Shown one piece after another: positions 35,465-44,166 of a DNA stretch of 64,000 bases; position 1 is the first letter of the stretch; every line of letters starts with the position of its first letter. The translations under genes were made by a program, and so were the position numbers. This DNA is from Lachnospiraceae bacterium (GTDB lineage: Bacteria; Bacillota; Clostridia; Lachnospirales; Lachnospiraceae). The notes below the pieces were generated by a model, which saw only the letters and a list, made by a program, of their open reading frames with translations, had not been told where the DNA came from and searched no databases. The DNA is taken from NCBI GenBank assembly GCA_017622845.1, contig JAGAQJ010000006.1:1-64000 (forward strand), read 5' to 3'.

Positions 35465-35893
35465 GTTGCTGTTCACACCCCTATTGCATTTTGGCGCACG
35501 ATTCCCGTTGCTCTGATGTGGAATGAACAGTAACGAACTGTTACCATAGTCCGGCTGCGAAGGCTGATATGGATTGCTTAAATTGTGGAGTTAAGGTATA
35601 ATGTTAATAGACATGGAGACTGATATCATCACAGAAGGGGCGCGATTTTCAAAACACGAATTACAGCGATATGAAACGCGTATACTCTATATGGATATGC
35701 ATGAACATGAAAGAAAATACCCTGTCTCATATATACCTGACAAAGGCTGACCTGCTTGGAAGACATGAGTGGTCAGGAAAGCTTGACTTGCTCAATATCG
35801 TTATGGTAGGCTTATCGAAGGAGTGAAAGAAAAATTGAAGAAAGGAAATCAACTGAACAAATAAATTCGTTCGCTTGAGGCTTGGTGCGGAAT
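35465..35893 (+). other. Gene-poor gap with motif copy and short ORFs
   Basis: It holds a GTAAC-gaact-GTTAC palindrome (35530-35544) related to the dispersed 14-mer, a promoter (35574-35602), and two short frames (35613-35750 with 45 codons, and 35701-35826 with 41 codons, overlapping in different frames). I recognise neither product. They could be remnants of one frameshifted gene or simply leader sequence. Confidence 0.4.
35574..35602 (+). promoter_or_regulatory. Candidate promoter for the second amidotransferase and downstream genes
   Basis: TTGCTT (35574-35579), 17-bp spacer, TATAAT (35597-35602). It lies just past the terminator of the MMPL operon and would restart transcription of the glycan genes with a leader of about 285 nt. 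Confidence 0.65.
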
Positions 35894-37783
35894 ATGTGTG
35901 GAATAGCAGGATTTTGCGGTAATCCTACGAACTGGAGAGAAAATATAGAAAAGATGAACAAAAGAATGTACCACAGAGGACCTGATGCAGGCGGTGCATG
36001 GGCGAGCGAGGACGCCAATGTGGTGCTTGGACACAGAAGGCTTTCTATTGTGGATTTGTCAGAGAACGGCGCACAGCCAATGCACTCGTCATCGGGAAGA
36101 TATGTGTGTGTATTTAATGGAGAGATTTATAATTATAAAAAGCTTAGAGAGAAGCTGTTAGCAGAAAAAAAGGTTACGGCTTTTCGCGGAACATCAGATA
36201 CGGAGGTATTGCTGGAGGCATTTGAGGCATATGGCGTCCGCGAGACGATTGCACTGTGTAAGGGAATGTTTGCTATCGCACTGCTTGACAAAAAAACAGG
36301 AAGACTTACGCTGATTCGGGACAGAATCGGTGAAAAGCCCTTGTATTATGGCTTTGTGAACGGGCATTTTGTGTTTGCTTCGGATATCGGCAGCATCAGC
36401 GTGCTTGACGACTTCAACAATGCGATAGACACGAAGGTTCTGCAATTATATTTTATACACGGTTATATTCCGGCTCCGTATTCCATCTATCAGAATATAT
36501 ACAAGCTTGATGCAGGATGTATGCTTGAAATTGATGCACCTTATCAGGAACCAAGGGTGAGTGCCTACTGGTCTGTGCGCGAGGCAGCAAAGTATGGTCA
36601 GGAGCACCCTTTCAAGGGGAGCAGGCAGGAGGCTGCTGATGAGCTGGAGCGGCTGCTGAAGGCTTCCATCCGTGAGCAGATGGTGGCAGATGTTCCGGTA
36701 GGGGCATTTTTATCAGCAGGTATTGACAGCAGTACGATTGTCGCGCTGATGCAGGCACAGTCAAGCCGTAAGGTGCGAAGCTTTACGATAGGAATGGACA
36801 ACCCGGAGTACAATGAGGCCGTCTACGCCAAGGAGATTGCAAAGCATCTGGGAACAGAGCATACAGAACTTTATATTACAGCAGAAGATGCTAAGGAAGT
36901 GATTCCGAAGCTTTCATGGATATTCGGGGAGCCGTTTGCGGATTCCTCACAGATTCCGACATACCTTGTAAGCAAAATGACAAGAGAGCATGTGACCGTC
37001 TCCTTGAGCGGCGATGCCGGAGATGAACTGTTCTGCGGCTATACGACATATTCTTCCATTAACCGGATTTGGGGAAAGATGAAGGGGTATCCATACGGTG
37101 TACGGAAGCTGTGCAGTAAGCTTCTGACAGGGAATCCGCTGATCAAAAACAATCAGCTCCTACAGACAAAAGCATACCTTTTGGGGGCAAAGAGCGCTGA
37201 GCACTTATACGAGCTGTCCAATGCACAGGAGGCATCCAACCTTCACATTGCACTGGAACGGGAGACCTATCCCTATAAGCATAACAGCTATCCCTATGGC
37301 GCACTTAAGGACACTCAGAACAGCATTATGCTGATGGATATGGAGGTGTATCATCCGGATGACATTCTGGTCAAGGTCGACCGGACTGCCATGGCAGTAT
37401 CCTTGGAGACGAGAGTGCCGATGCTTGACAAGGATGTGGTTGAATTTGCATGGACGATTCCGATGGAATATAAGAAGCAGGGAGACGAGGGCAAGCTTGT
37501 CTTAAAGGATGTGCTTTACAAGTATGTTCCCAAGGAGATGATGGACAGACCCAAAAAAGGCTTTTCCATTCCTGTCACACAATGGCTCAGGGAATCAGGA
37601 CTTAGAGACTGGGCAGAATCCCTTCTGGACAGGAACCTGATTGAACAGCAGGGAATTTTAAATGCCGATGAAGTACAGCGGATTTGGAGAGATTTTATTG
37701 ACAACGGTAACTGGCGGATTCAGATATGGTATCTTTTAATGTTTCAGAGCTGGCTGCTGGAACAAAAGAGGATTTTAGTATAA
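35894..37783 (+). CDS. asnB: Second AsnB-like amidotransferase with variant PP-loop
   Basis: 629 aa from the ATG at 35894, which places the nucleophile Cys at position 2 (MCGIAGF). The four extra residues of the longer frame would block glutaminase processing. RGPDAGG, NGEIYNYKKL and the full synthetase domain are present, but the PP-loop is LSAGIDSS rather than LSGGxDSS. SLSGDAGDELFCGY and FGEPFADSSQIPTYL follow the family. It is clearly a diverged paralogue of the protein at 25819. Two such enzymes suggest amidation at two positions or of two uronic acids. The ribosome site is weak (TGAGG some 15 bases away). Confidence 0.83.
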   Translation: MCGIAGFCGNPTNWRENIEKMNKRMYHRGPDAGGAWASEDANVVLGHRRLSIVDLSENGAQPMHSSSGRYVCVFNGEIYNYKKLREKLLAEKKVTAFRGTSDTEVLLEAFEAYGVRETIALCKGMFAIALLDKKTGRLTLIRDRIGEKPLYYGFVNGHFVFASDIGSISVLDDFNNAIDTKVLQLYFIHGYIPAPYSIYQNIYKLDAGCMLEIDAPYQEPRVSAYWSVREAAKYGQEHPFKGSRQEAADELERLLKASIREQMVADVPVGAFLSAGIDSSTIVALMQAQSSRKVRSFTIGMDNPEYNEAVYAKEIAKHLGTEHTELYITAEDAKEVIPKLSWIFGEPFADSSQIPTYLVSKMTREHVTVSLSGDAGDELFCGYTTYSSINRIWGKMKGYPYGVRKLCSKLLTGNPLIKNNQLLQTKAYLLGAKSAEHLYELSNAQEASNLHIALERETYPYKHNSYPYGALKDTQNSIMLMDMEVYHPDDILVKVDRTAMAVSLETRVPMLDKDVVEFAWTIPMEYKKQGDEGKLVLKDVLYKYVPKEMMDRPKKGFSIPVTQWLRESGLRDWAESLLDRNLIEQQGILNADEVQRIWRDFIDNGNWRIQIWYLLMFQSWLLEQKRILV

Positions 37784-37786
37784 GAA

Positions 37787-39541
37787 ATGGTTTCAGTTTT
37801 ATTAAATTGGTTTTATATTTTTATCACAGTTTTTCTTGTCGGTTTTGCAGCGTCAAAGGCAATTGAAAAACGATTTGGATGGCATATGAAGACAATGGAC
37901 AGCATTCTTGCGGCAGGAATTATGCTTGCTGCCGTATATGCGCAGTTTTTCAGCCTTTTTTACAAGGTGGGACTTGCAGCAAATGCAATGATGCTGCTTG
38001 CATGTCTGTGCATTGTCATCGTATGGCACCGGGAGATTGCAGAACGGATAAAAAGAGCATTAATCACTACTGGCGTGATAAAGGGGATAATTTTAGCGGG
38101 GCTGATTTTGATATGGTCCTACTGTACCTCACGCGGATATATGCATTATGATTCGGATTTATATCATGCGCAGAGTATCCGGTGGATTGAGGAATACGGA
38201 GTTGTTAAGGGGCTTGGAAATATCCATGTGCGGTTTGCGTACAACAGCTCCTTTTTCGCGTTGTCTGCACTTTATAGCATGAAATTTCTGACAGGGCAGT
38301 CCCTTCATACAGTGAACGGATTTTTGGCGCTTTTATTAAGCGCTGAAGTTCTGAGGCTTTTTGATATCAGAGAACGCCGGAAAATCATTATGGCAGACTT
38401 TGCAAGACTTGGCGCTTTTTATTATCTGACAATTATTTACAGAGACATTGTCGCGCCTGCTTCTGATTATGCCATTATGTGTGTTATATTTTACCTTGTC
38501 ATCAAGTGGCTGGATTTGCTGGAGACAGACAGGGACGAAATCGCGCCGTTTGCGCTTTTGTGCGTGGGAGGTGTATATGCAGTCTCGCTGAAGCTTACGG
38601 CAGGGCTGATTTTGCTGCTCCTGATCAAACCTGCAAAAATGCTGATACAACGGAAACGATGGAAGGATATTTGGATTTATCTTTTGATGGGTGCTGTCAT
38701 ATTGGCGCCGTGGCTGATACGGACGGTTGTTATTTCCGGCTATCTGATTTATCCGTTTCCGTCGCTTGATTTGTTTGATGTGGACTGGAAAATGAATGCG
38801 TCCGCTGCAGCGTTGGATGCCGCTGAGATTCAGACATGGGGGCGTGGACTGAACAATGCGGCGCTTGTGGATTTGCCAATCCGGGAATGGTTTCCGGGGT
38901 GGTTTTCCACGATGCTGCCAACGATAGGAAAGCTGTTGATTATCGCAGATATCCTTTGCCTTGTTATATTTGCGGCAATGATGGTATGGTTTCTGCTCAG
39001 GATTCTTGTCACATCAATTACGAAAAAGAATTTTGGCGCCTGCCTGAAACAAGAACCTGAAGAAGACCAGTTATGTATTTTCGGCGAATATGTACTTGTG
39101 CTTGCTGCAGTGCTTGCTTCTTATCTGTTTTGGCAGCTTTCCGCTCCTCTGCTGCGGTATGGCTACGCGTATGTGCTGCTGACGGCATTGCTGACTGTCG
39201 GTTTTATGATAACTTTATGGCAGGAGAAGGTCTTTAAAAGAGCATTAAAGCCTTTTAAATGGGGATTTGCGGCGCTGCTGTTCGTGTTTAGTGCAGTCAA
39301 GCTTTGGTCGCTTGCAGATTACATCGTTAGTGTGTCAGAACAGCCGTATGCGCTTTGCCAGCAGGACTACGGCAGCTATGAGCTGGAATGTTATGAGGTA
39401 AATGAGGTAAGCTTTTATTATCCTGTTAGCGGGGACCGTGTCGGCTATCAGTGCTTTCCGGCGATACCGCGGAAGATGGAGATTGTGTTCCGCGGAGAAG
39501 ATATCAGGGAAGGGTTTATGGATGCAGAGGGTCAGCGGTGA
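37787..39541 (+). CDS. Polytopic membrane protein, LIC_10190-like family
   Basis: 584 aa with about twelve membrane segments. The external loop after the fourth helix reads HYDSDLYHAQSIRWIEEYGVVKGLGNIHVRFAYNSS across about residues 119-155, a pattern I associate with the LIC_10190 family of putative GT-C-type glycosyltransferases (acidic residues in the first large loop). A hydrophilic C-terminal tail (about 505-584) follows the last helix. It starts 3 bp after the amidotransferase stop, so the two are cotranscribed. The family call is from memory and not proven. Confidence 0.6.
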   Translation: MVSVLLNWFYIFITVFLVGFAASKAIEKRFGWHMKTMDSILAAGIMLAAVYAQFFSLFYKVGLAANAMMLLACLCIVIVWHREIAERIKRALITTGVIKGIILAGLILIWSYCTSRGYMHYDSDLYHAQSIRWIEEYGVVKGLGNIHVRFAYNSSFFALSALYSMKFLTGQSLHTVNGFLALLLSAEVLRLFDIRERRKIIMADFARLGAFYYLTIIYRDIVAPASDYAIMCVIFYLVIKWLDLLETDRDEIAPFALLCVGGVYAVSLKLTAGLILLLLIKPAKMLIQRKRWKDIWIYLLMGAVILAPWLIRTVVISGYLIYPFPSLDLFDVDWKMNASAAALDAAEIQTWGRGLNNAALVDLPIREWFPGWFSTMLPTIGKLLIIADILCLVIFAAMMVWFLLRILVTSITKKNFGACLKQEPEEDQLCIFGEYVLVLAAVLASYLFWQLSAPLLRYGYAYVLLTALLTVGFMITLWQEKVFKRALKPFKWGFAALLFVFSAVKLWSLADYIVSVSEQPYALCQQDYGSYELECYEVNEVSFYYPVSGDRVGYQCFPAIPRKMEIVFRGEDIREGFMDAEGQR

Positions 39542-39580
39542 GGATATTGTAATAGGACGAAGGGCGGCTGTTACCCTTTC

Positions 39581-39609
39581 TTGAATATATATACATATTA
39601 TGATATAAT
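39581..39609 (+). promoter_or_regulatory. Promoter of the toxin-antitoxin module
   Basis: TTGAAT (39581-39586), 17-bp spacer, TATAAT (39604-39609), in an AT-rich stretch just after the membrane-protein gene; the leader is about 24 nt. Confidence 0.75.
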
Positions 39610-39620
39610 GTGACTATATC
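39602..39620. promoter_or_regulatory. Candidate autoregulatory operator
   Basis: GATATA-atgtgac-TATATC is an inverted repeat over the -10 and transcription start. Binding of the Phd/YefM-type antitoxin there would repress its own operon, as is known for this family. Confidence 0.5.
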
Positions 39621-39639
39621 AATGTCAGGAGGGACACAT

Positions 39640-39921
39640 ATGGAGGCAATCAGACCATCTTCAGATTTAAGAAATCATTATAGCGAAATATCCAAGCAAT
39701 GCCATGAAGAAAGGACCCCGGTCATCATTACAGTCAATGGGCATGGTGATACTGCAATATTGGGATTACAGGACTATTACCAGATGAAATCAGAACTTGA
39801 ATTGTTACGGACATTAGCAGAAGCGGAAGAAGATGCTGTTAATGGCAGAGTGGCACCAATGCAAGATACATTTGATGATATACGTAAGTCGCTTTTAGAG
39901 AGGAAATCTGATGAAGTATAG
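39640..39921 (+). CDS. Antitoxin, Phd/YefM family
   Basis: 93 aa. The N-terminal half (IRPSSDLRNHYSEISKQC, PVIITVNGHGDTAILGLQDYYQM) is the Phd/YefM DNA-binding dimerisation fold; the C-terminal half is a charged helix (LRTLAEAEEDAVNGR) that would wrap the toxin. AGGAGGGACACAT leads directly to the ATG at 39640. It overlaps the toxin gene by 11 bp, the usual arrangement. It neutralises the toxin and probably represses the operon. Confidence 0.88.
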   Translation: MEAIRPSSDLRNHYSEISKQCHEERTPVIITVNGHGDTAILGLQDYYQMKSELELLRTLAEAEEDAVNGRVAPMQDTFDDIRKSLLERKSDEV

Positions 39922-40222
39922 GATTATCAGAACGAATAAGGCGGATGAGCAGTTAAGAGAAATCATCTTTTATATTGCTGATGATTCGGGAAGCATTGAC
40001 ATAGCGTTGGGTGATTTGGATAAGATTGAAACTGCCATAAATCGTTTAGGGGAGTTTCCTATGTCCGGAACTGTTCCAAGGTACTCGATTTTGCGAAAAC
40101 AAGGCTATAGAGTTCTCATAGCAGAAAAACATCTGATATTTTATAAAGTGAATGAGTGCGAAAAGGCTGTTACCATATATGCGGTTGTGGATGGCAGGCG
40201 AGAATATAGAAATTTGCTGTAG
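39911..40222 (+). CDS. Toxin, RelE/ParE superfamily
   Basis: 103 aa. The fold is visible as YRIIRTNKADEQLREIIFYIA, INRLGEFPMSGTVPRY, YRVLIAEKHLIFYKVNECEKAVTIYAVVDGRREYRNLL; the basic C-terminal DGRREY matches ParE/RelE toxins. ParE members poison gyrase and RelE members cut ribosome-bound mRNA; the sequence does not settle which. The stop codon abuts a copy of the GTAACAGTTCAGCC repeat. Confidence 0.86.
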   Translation: MKYRIIRTNKADEQLREIIFYIADDSGSIDIALGDLDKIETAINRLGEFPMSGTVPRYSILRKQGYRVLIAEKHLIFYKVNECEKAVTIYAVVDGRREYRNLL

Positions 40223-40512
40223 GTAACAGTTCAGCCATGCAATTGGTTTCAAGCAGAACGAAGGGAGACAGTCATATGTCGGGACAGGCAATTGGACTCC
40301 GAATGCGAATTTTCTAATGGGTGATGTGTTACTGCTGTAGAATGATTTGTGATAAAGAGGTTTACCTGTTAAAAAGATTGTGTTATTATGTAAAATAATA
40401 TGTAGCGATTCAGCAGATATGGAATCGTAACCGGATATCAGGCATAAAAGCGATTATTTTTAGAAATAAATAACTAAGAAAAGAAACACGGTACTCAAGG
40501 CTGAACTGTTAC
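40223..40512. repeat. 290-bp intergenic segment bounded by 14-bp inverted repeats
   Basis: GTAACAGTTCAGCC (40223-40236) and GGCTGAACTGTTAC (40499-40512) are exact complements, the same pair that bounds 393-528. The interior has no convincing ORF and holds the promoter at 40361. The gap to the next gene (40513-40574) shows only its ribosome site. Confidence 0.55.
40361..40389 (+). promoter_or_regulatory. Candidate extended -10 promoter
   Basis: TTTACC (40361-40366), 17-bp spacer, TATTAT (40384-40389) preceded by TGT. The -35 is poor but the extended -10 compensates. It would serve the GT39-like gene and those beyond. Confidence 0.45.
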
Positions 40513-40574
40513 GAAAAGTACGGAAGCGATATGCAGAAAAATGACAAAGAAATCATCAAAGGAAGCATGGATAT

Positions 40575-42161
40575 ATGAAATTAATACAAAAAATCCGTCT
40601 GCCGGAGTGGATAACCGCCGGTGCGGCATTGATTTATTATTGGATTATGGCATTGTATAAGCTCACAGAAGCTCCGATATGGCAGGACGAGGCGATGGAG
40701 TTTTACTGCTCGATTCCTGTGAAAGGGGCTATCCGCGGTGTCACGGAGTATGCGACGATGTATGAGCGCATGGCGCATATTCAGCAGCAGCCGCCGTTGT
40801 ACAACTGGGTGATGTGCCTATGGCTTCAGGTGAGCCACGGGGAATGGTGGTATCGTCTATCCAGCGTGGTGTTTGGCTTTGTTGCGGCAGTTGGACTTTA
40901 CATGGTAATACGAAAATTATGCAACCGCTATTTAGCGGCTTTTTGTGTTGTTATCTATTCGAGCATCTATATTCTGATGTATTATATGAAAGAAGCATCA
41001 GAATATTCCCTGCTGATTATGCTTCTGTTTTGGACTATTTATTTATATCTCAATATATTGGAAAAGATAACAGTAAAAAGGGCAATCGGCTTTACGCTGT
41101 TGTGTGTTGCAGATGTTTACACGCATTATGGCGCAGCTTTTGTCATTGTGCCTATGGCGGTTCAGCTCTTGATTTACTATGCAGGAAGGAAAGAGTGGAA
41201 GGCTTTTTGGGCAGCGTTTATTTCATCAGCGATTGCAGTGGTTGGCGCAGGGATTCCCCTGGTGGTGCTGTTTTTGATTCCGCAGTCGGCTAATCCGGTG
41301 TCTACGATGGGTGTGGATAAGCCAATCGAAATTACAGGCAACAATATTATTCTTGATTTTTTTGACAGTATGATGTGGGTGCTTCGCTGGTGCATGCTTG
41401 ATTATGACAGGGATTGGGATAAGCTGACATGGGCGATATGGATTATTTTATTTCTTTTGATTATAGCTGCTGTCTGGTGTTACCGCTGTACAAAACGTAA
41501 GGAAGTTAAGATGTTTATCCGCTGCAACATCGGTATTTACCTGATTTATTATGTGCTGACCACATTAAATATCTATGCATACGGCTGGTTTGGAAACCGG
41601 TATAATCTTTTCATCTTTCCGGTGTGGTTTGTCCTGATTGCCGTGATATTGTATGAATTTCTGCAGGTTTTAAGGGAAAATAAGAGGGCGTGGATAAGAA
41701 AAATACAACCTGTTATGAAATATGCTGTTATCGCTGCAATGGTGCTGTTTTGCTGCTATGGCGTAAAGCGGATTCACAATCATTGGGCGAAGATGGACCT
41801 AAGGACGGTGGTAGCTGCATGGTATGACGAAGAAGGCTATGAGATACCGACTTATGTAAATTTCCACCAGAGATATCCGTTTGTGTATTATCTGACGCTT
41901 GATGAGGAGTATGACGAGCAGAAATGGGAGCATATATATTGCAGTCAAAATCTGGAATCGCTGGATTATTCGGACGAGGAGTGGCTGGAATTTTTGCAGA
42001 CAGAGGTTTATCCCGAAGGGCTGCCCGGGAAGCTGTATGTCGTATCCGGACAGCTTGATACGATTGCAAGTGCACTGCAGGATTATGGGTATCAGGTAGA
42101 GCCGGTCGTGGACACGACAGCAAAGCTGTTCCTGCTGACGGCACCTGACAATGTGGAGTAA
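40575..42161 (+). CDS. GT39/ArnT-like (PMT_2) membrane glycosyltransferase
   Basis: 528 aa, about eleven helices. PIWQDEAMEFYCS after the first helix is the Asp-Glu catalytic motif of the GT39/GT83 (ArnT/PMT) group, and QQQPPLYNWVMCLW follows as usual in this family. A C-terminal hydrophilic domain (about 405-528) is external. It would transfer a sugar from a polyprenyl-phosphate donor, perhaps made by the GtrB-like enzyme at 4418, to glycan or protein outside the membrane. AAAGGAAG precedes the ATG. Confidence 0.75.
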   Translation: MKLIQKIRLPEWITAGAALIYYWIMALYKLTEAPIWQDEAMEFYCSIPVKGAIRGVTEYATMYERMAHIQQQPPLYNWVMCLWLQVSHGEWWYRLSSVVFGFVAAVGLYMVIRKLCNRYLAAFCVVIYSSIYILMYYMKEASEYSLLIMLLFWTIYLYLNILEKITVKRAIGFTLLCVADVYTHYGAAFVIVPMAVQLLIYYAGRKEWKAFWAAFISSAIAVVGAGIPLVVLFLIPQSANPVSTMGVDKPIEITGNNIILDFFDSMMWVLRWCMLDYDRDWDKLTWAIWIILFLLIIAAVWCYRCTKRKEVKMFIRCNIGIYLIYYVLTTLNIYAYGWFGNRYNLFIFPVWFVLIAVILYEFLQVLRENKRAWIRKIQPVMKYAVIAAMVLFCCYGVKRIHNHWAKMDLRTVVAAWYDEEGYEIPTYVNFHQRYPFVYYLTLDEEYDEQKWEHIYCSQNLESLDYSDEEWLEFLQTEVYPEGLPGKLYVVSGQLDTIASALQDYGYQVEPVVDTTAKLFLLTAPDNVE

Positions 42162-42185
42162 TGGGAAGCAGGATAGGAGATTGAA

Positions 42186-43082
42186 ATGATTATCATACAT
42201 GTAATGGGTGGTCTTGGCAATCAGCTGTATCAATATGCCCTTTCAGAAAAATTAAAGTCACTTGGAAAAACAGTGAAGCTTGACCTGTACGCATACAGAC
42301 AGGCACAGGGAGAGGAACGAGAGTGGCGCGAGCTGGAGCTTGCGTGGCTGGAGGGACCGGAATACGAGGTCTGTACCATGCAGGAGCGCACAGACTTTTT
42401 AGATAACAGCATGAAGCTGCCCGACAGGGTGCGGCGGAAGCTTTTCGGACGGAAGAACCGTACTGTTGAGGAGACAAAGGACTATATGCCTGAGCTTTAT
42501 GAGATGGACGATGTGTACTTATATGGCTTTTGGGGCTGTGACAGGTACTATGTGGATATTCTGCCGCTTTTGCAGGAAAAGATACGGTTTCCAAAGAGCA
42601 GCAATCCGCTCAATGAACGCACAATTGCCCACATGGAGCAGGAGCAGTCGGTCAGTATTCATATCCGCAGGAAGGATTATCTGACGGTGGCTGACGGCAG
42701 GCGCTATATGGGCATCTGCACCGATGCATATTATGCGAGTGCTGTTCATTACATTAGAAATCATATTGAAAATCCGGTCTTTTACATTTTTTCGGATGAT
42801 ATTGCTTATGCAAGGGCACATTTTGCAGATGAAAACATGCATATCGTTGACTGGAATACAGGCAGGGAAAGCATGTATGATATGGAGTTGATGAGCCGGT
42901 GCAAATATAATATCTGTGCAAACAGCACCTTCAGCATATGGGGAGCGCGCCTGAACCGATATCCGCGTAAGCTGATGATTCGTCCGCTGCATCATGATAA
43001 TTATGAAACAACATCTGTTATGGAAATAAAAAGAAACTGGCAGGATTGGATTTTGATGGATTCCGATGGAAAGGTATTGTAA
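42186..43082 (+). CDS. GT11 alpha-1,2-fucosyltransferase-like glycosyltransferase
   Basis: 298 aa, typical GT11 length. HVMGGLGNQLYQYALSEKL at the N-terminus, VSIHIRRKDYL (the HxRRxDY GDP-sugar motif, about residue 156) and CANSTFSIWGARLN near the C-terminus are the three GT11 signatures. It would add fucose or another GDP-sugar in alpha-1,2 linkage to the repeat unit in the cytoplasm. GDP-fucose synthesis genes are not in the window. Confidence 0.88.
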   Translation: MIIIHVMGGLGNQLYQYALSEKLKSLGKTVKLDLYAYRQAQGEEREWRELELAWLEGPEYEVCTMQERTDFLDNSMKLPDRVRRKLFGRKNRTVEETKDYMPELYEMDDVYLYGFWGCDRYYVDILPLLQEKIRFPKSSNPLNERTIAHMEQEQSVSIHIRRKDYLTVADGRRYMGICTDAYYASAVHYIRNHIENPVFYIFSDDIAYARAHFADENMHIVDWNTGRESMYDMELMSRCKYNICANSTFSIWGARLNRYPRKLMIRPLHHDNYETTSVMEIKRNWQDWILMDSDGKVL

Positions 43083-43088
43083 CATTTG

Positions 43089-44099
43089 ATGAAGGATTTA
43101 ATTTCAATAATCGTTCCGGTTTACAATGTAGAAAAATATTTGGAACGATGCATGAATTCCATATTGACACAAACCTATACACGGCTTGAAATTATATTGG
43201 TTGATGACGGCTCAACAGACGGCTCGGCACAGCAGTGTGACCTGTATGCGGAAAAGGATAGCAGAGTCAAGGTCGTCCATAAGGAGAACGGCGGTCTGTC
43301 CGATGCCAGAAATGCGGGTCTTGCAGTGGCGACAGGGACTTATATCGGGTATGTAGACAGCGATGACTGGATTGAACCGGATATGTATGAGCGGATGTAT
43401 CAGGCATGTGCAGAGCATCAGGCACAGCTTGCAGTCTGCCGTTATGCGCAGGAATATCAGGATAAAACCGTTTATGGAGGAGACGGAGAAGTGGTTCCGC
43501 TTTCCAGGGATGAATTGCTCCGTATCTATATCAGCGGTCATGAAGATTATGTGATTTATAATTCTGTGTGGAGCAAGCTTTTCCACCGCGATCTGGTAGA
43601 AGGAGTCTTGTTCCCGAAGGGACGAAATTCCGAGGATATCATGTATACGACAAGAGCGTTCTGCAAGCTTGACAAGGCTGTTTATCTTGACGCCTGTCTG
43701 TATCATTATGTGCTTGACCGTGAGGGAAGCATTATGAACGTGGGACGCGGTGAGCGTATGTTTCGCGATGAAATTCCCTTTTGGAGAGAGCACATTGCAT
43801 GTATCAGAGAGCAGGTGTCAGAGCAGATGGGAGATTTGGCGGCGTATTATTTTTATCGAAGACTGCTGTTTTATTATGTTGATATGCGAAATGCAGGAGA
43901 TACTGGCAGGTCTTATGCGAAGCGGCTTGTATCTGAGATTCGGTCGGATAAGACTGAAATTGTACGCATTTATGGCAGTGGAATGGTATCAAAGGGGGAC
44001 AGGGCGCGAATGAAGCTTTTTTTGTTTTGTCCGTCCGCATATGCGCTTTTGGTGAGGCTGTATGAACGGCTTGTGATTCCGCTGAGGCAAGTATCCTGA
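43089..44099 (+). CDS. GT2 glycosyltransferase
   Basis: 336 aa, GT-A fold. ISIIVPVYNVEKYLERCMNS, VDDGSTDGS and YVDSDDWIEPDMYERMY give nucleotide and metal binding; SEDIMYTTRAF is the likely acceptor-side acidic motif. The ATG at 43089 is preferred over the TTG at 43086; GGAAAGG lies in the end of the GT11 gene. This subtype (EpsJ/CpsJ-like) adds hexoses to lipid-linked glycans. Confidence 0.85.
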   Translation: MKDLISIIVPVYNVEKYLERCMNSILTQTYTRLEIILVDDGSTDGSAQQCDLYAEKDSRVKVVHKENGGLSDARNAGLAVATGTYIGYVDSDDWIEPDMYERMYQACAEHQAQLAVCRYAQEYQDKTVYGGDGEVVPLSRDELLRIYISGHEDYVIYNSVWSKLFHRDLVEGVLFPKGRNSEDIMYTTRAFCKLDKAVYLDACLYHYVLDREGSIMNVGRGERMFRDEIPFWREHIACIREQVSEQMGDLAAYYFYRRLLFYYVDMRNAGDTGRSYAKRLVSEIRSDKTEIVRIYGSGMVSKGDRARMKLFLFCPSAYALLVRLYERLVIPLRQVS

Positions 44100-44166
44100 A
44101 TAATAAGCTGCTGACACCTTGGCTTGTCCAAACGGTCAGTACACCAGATTCATAAGAGGAGCAGCT

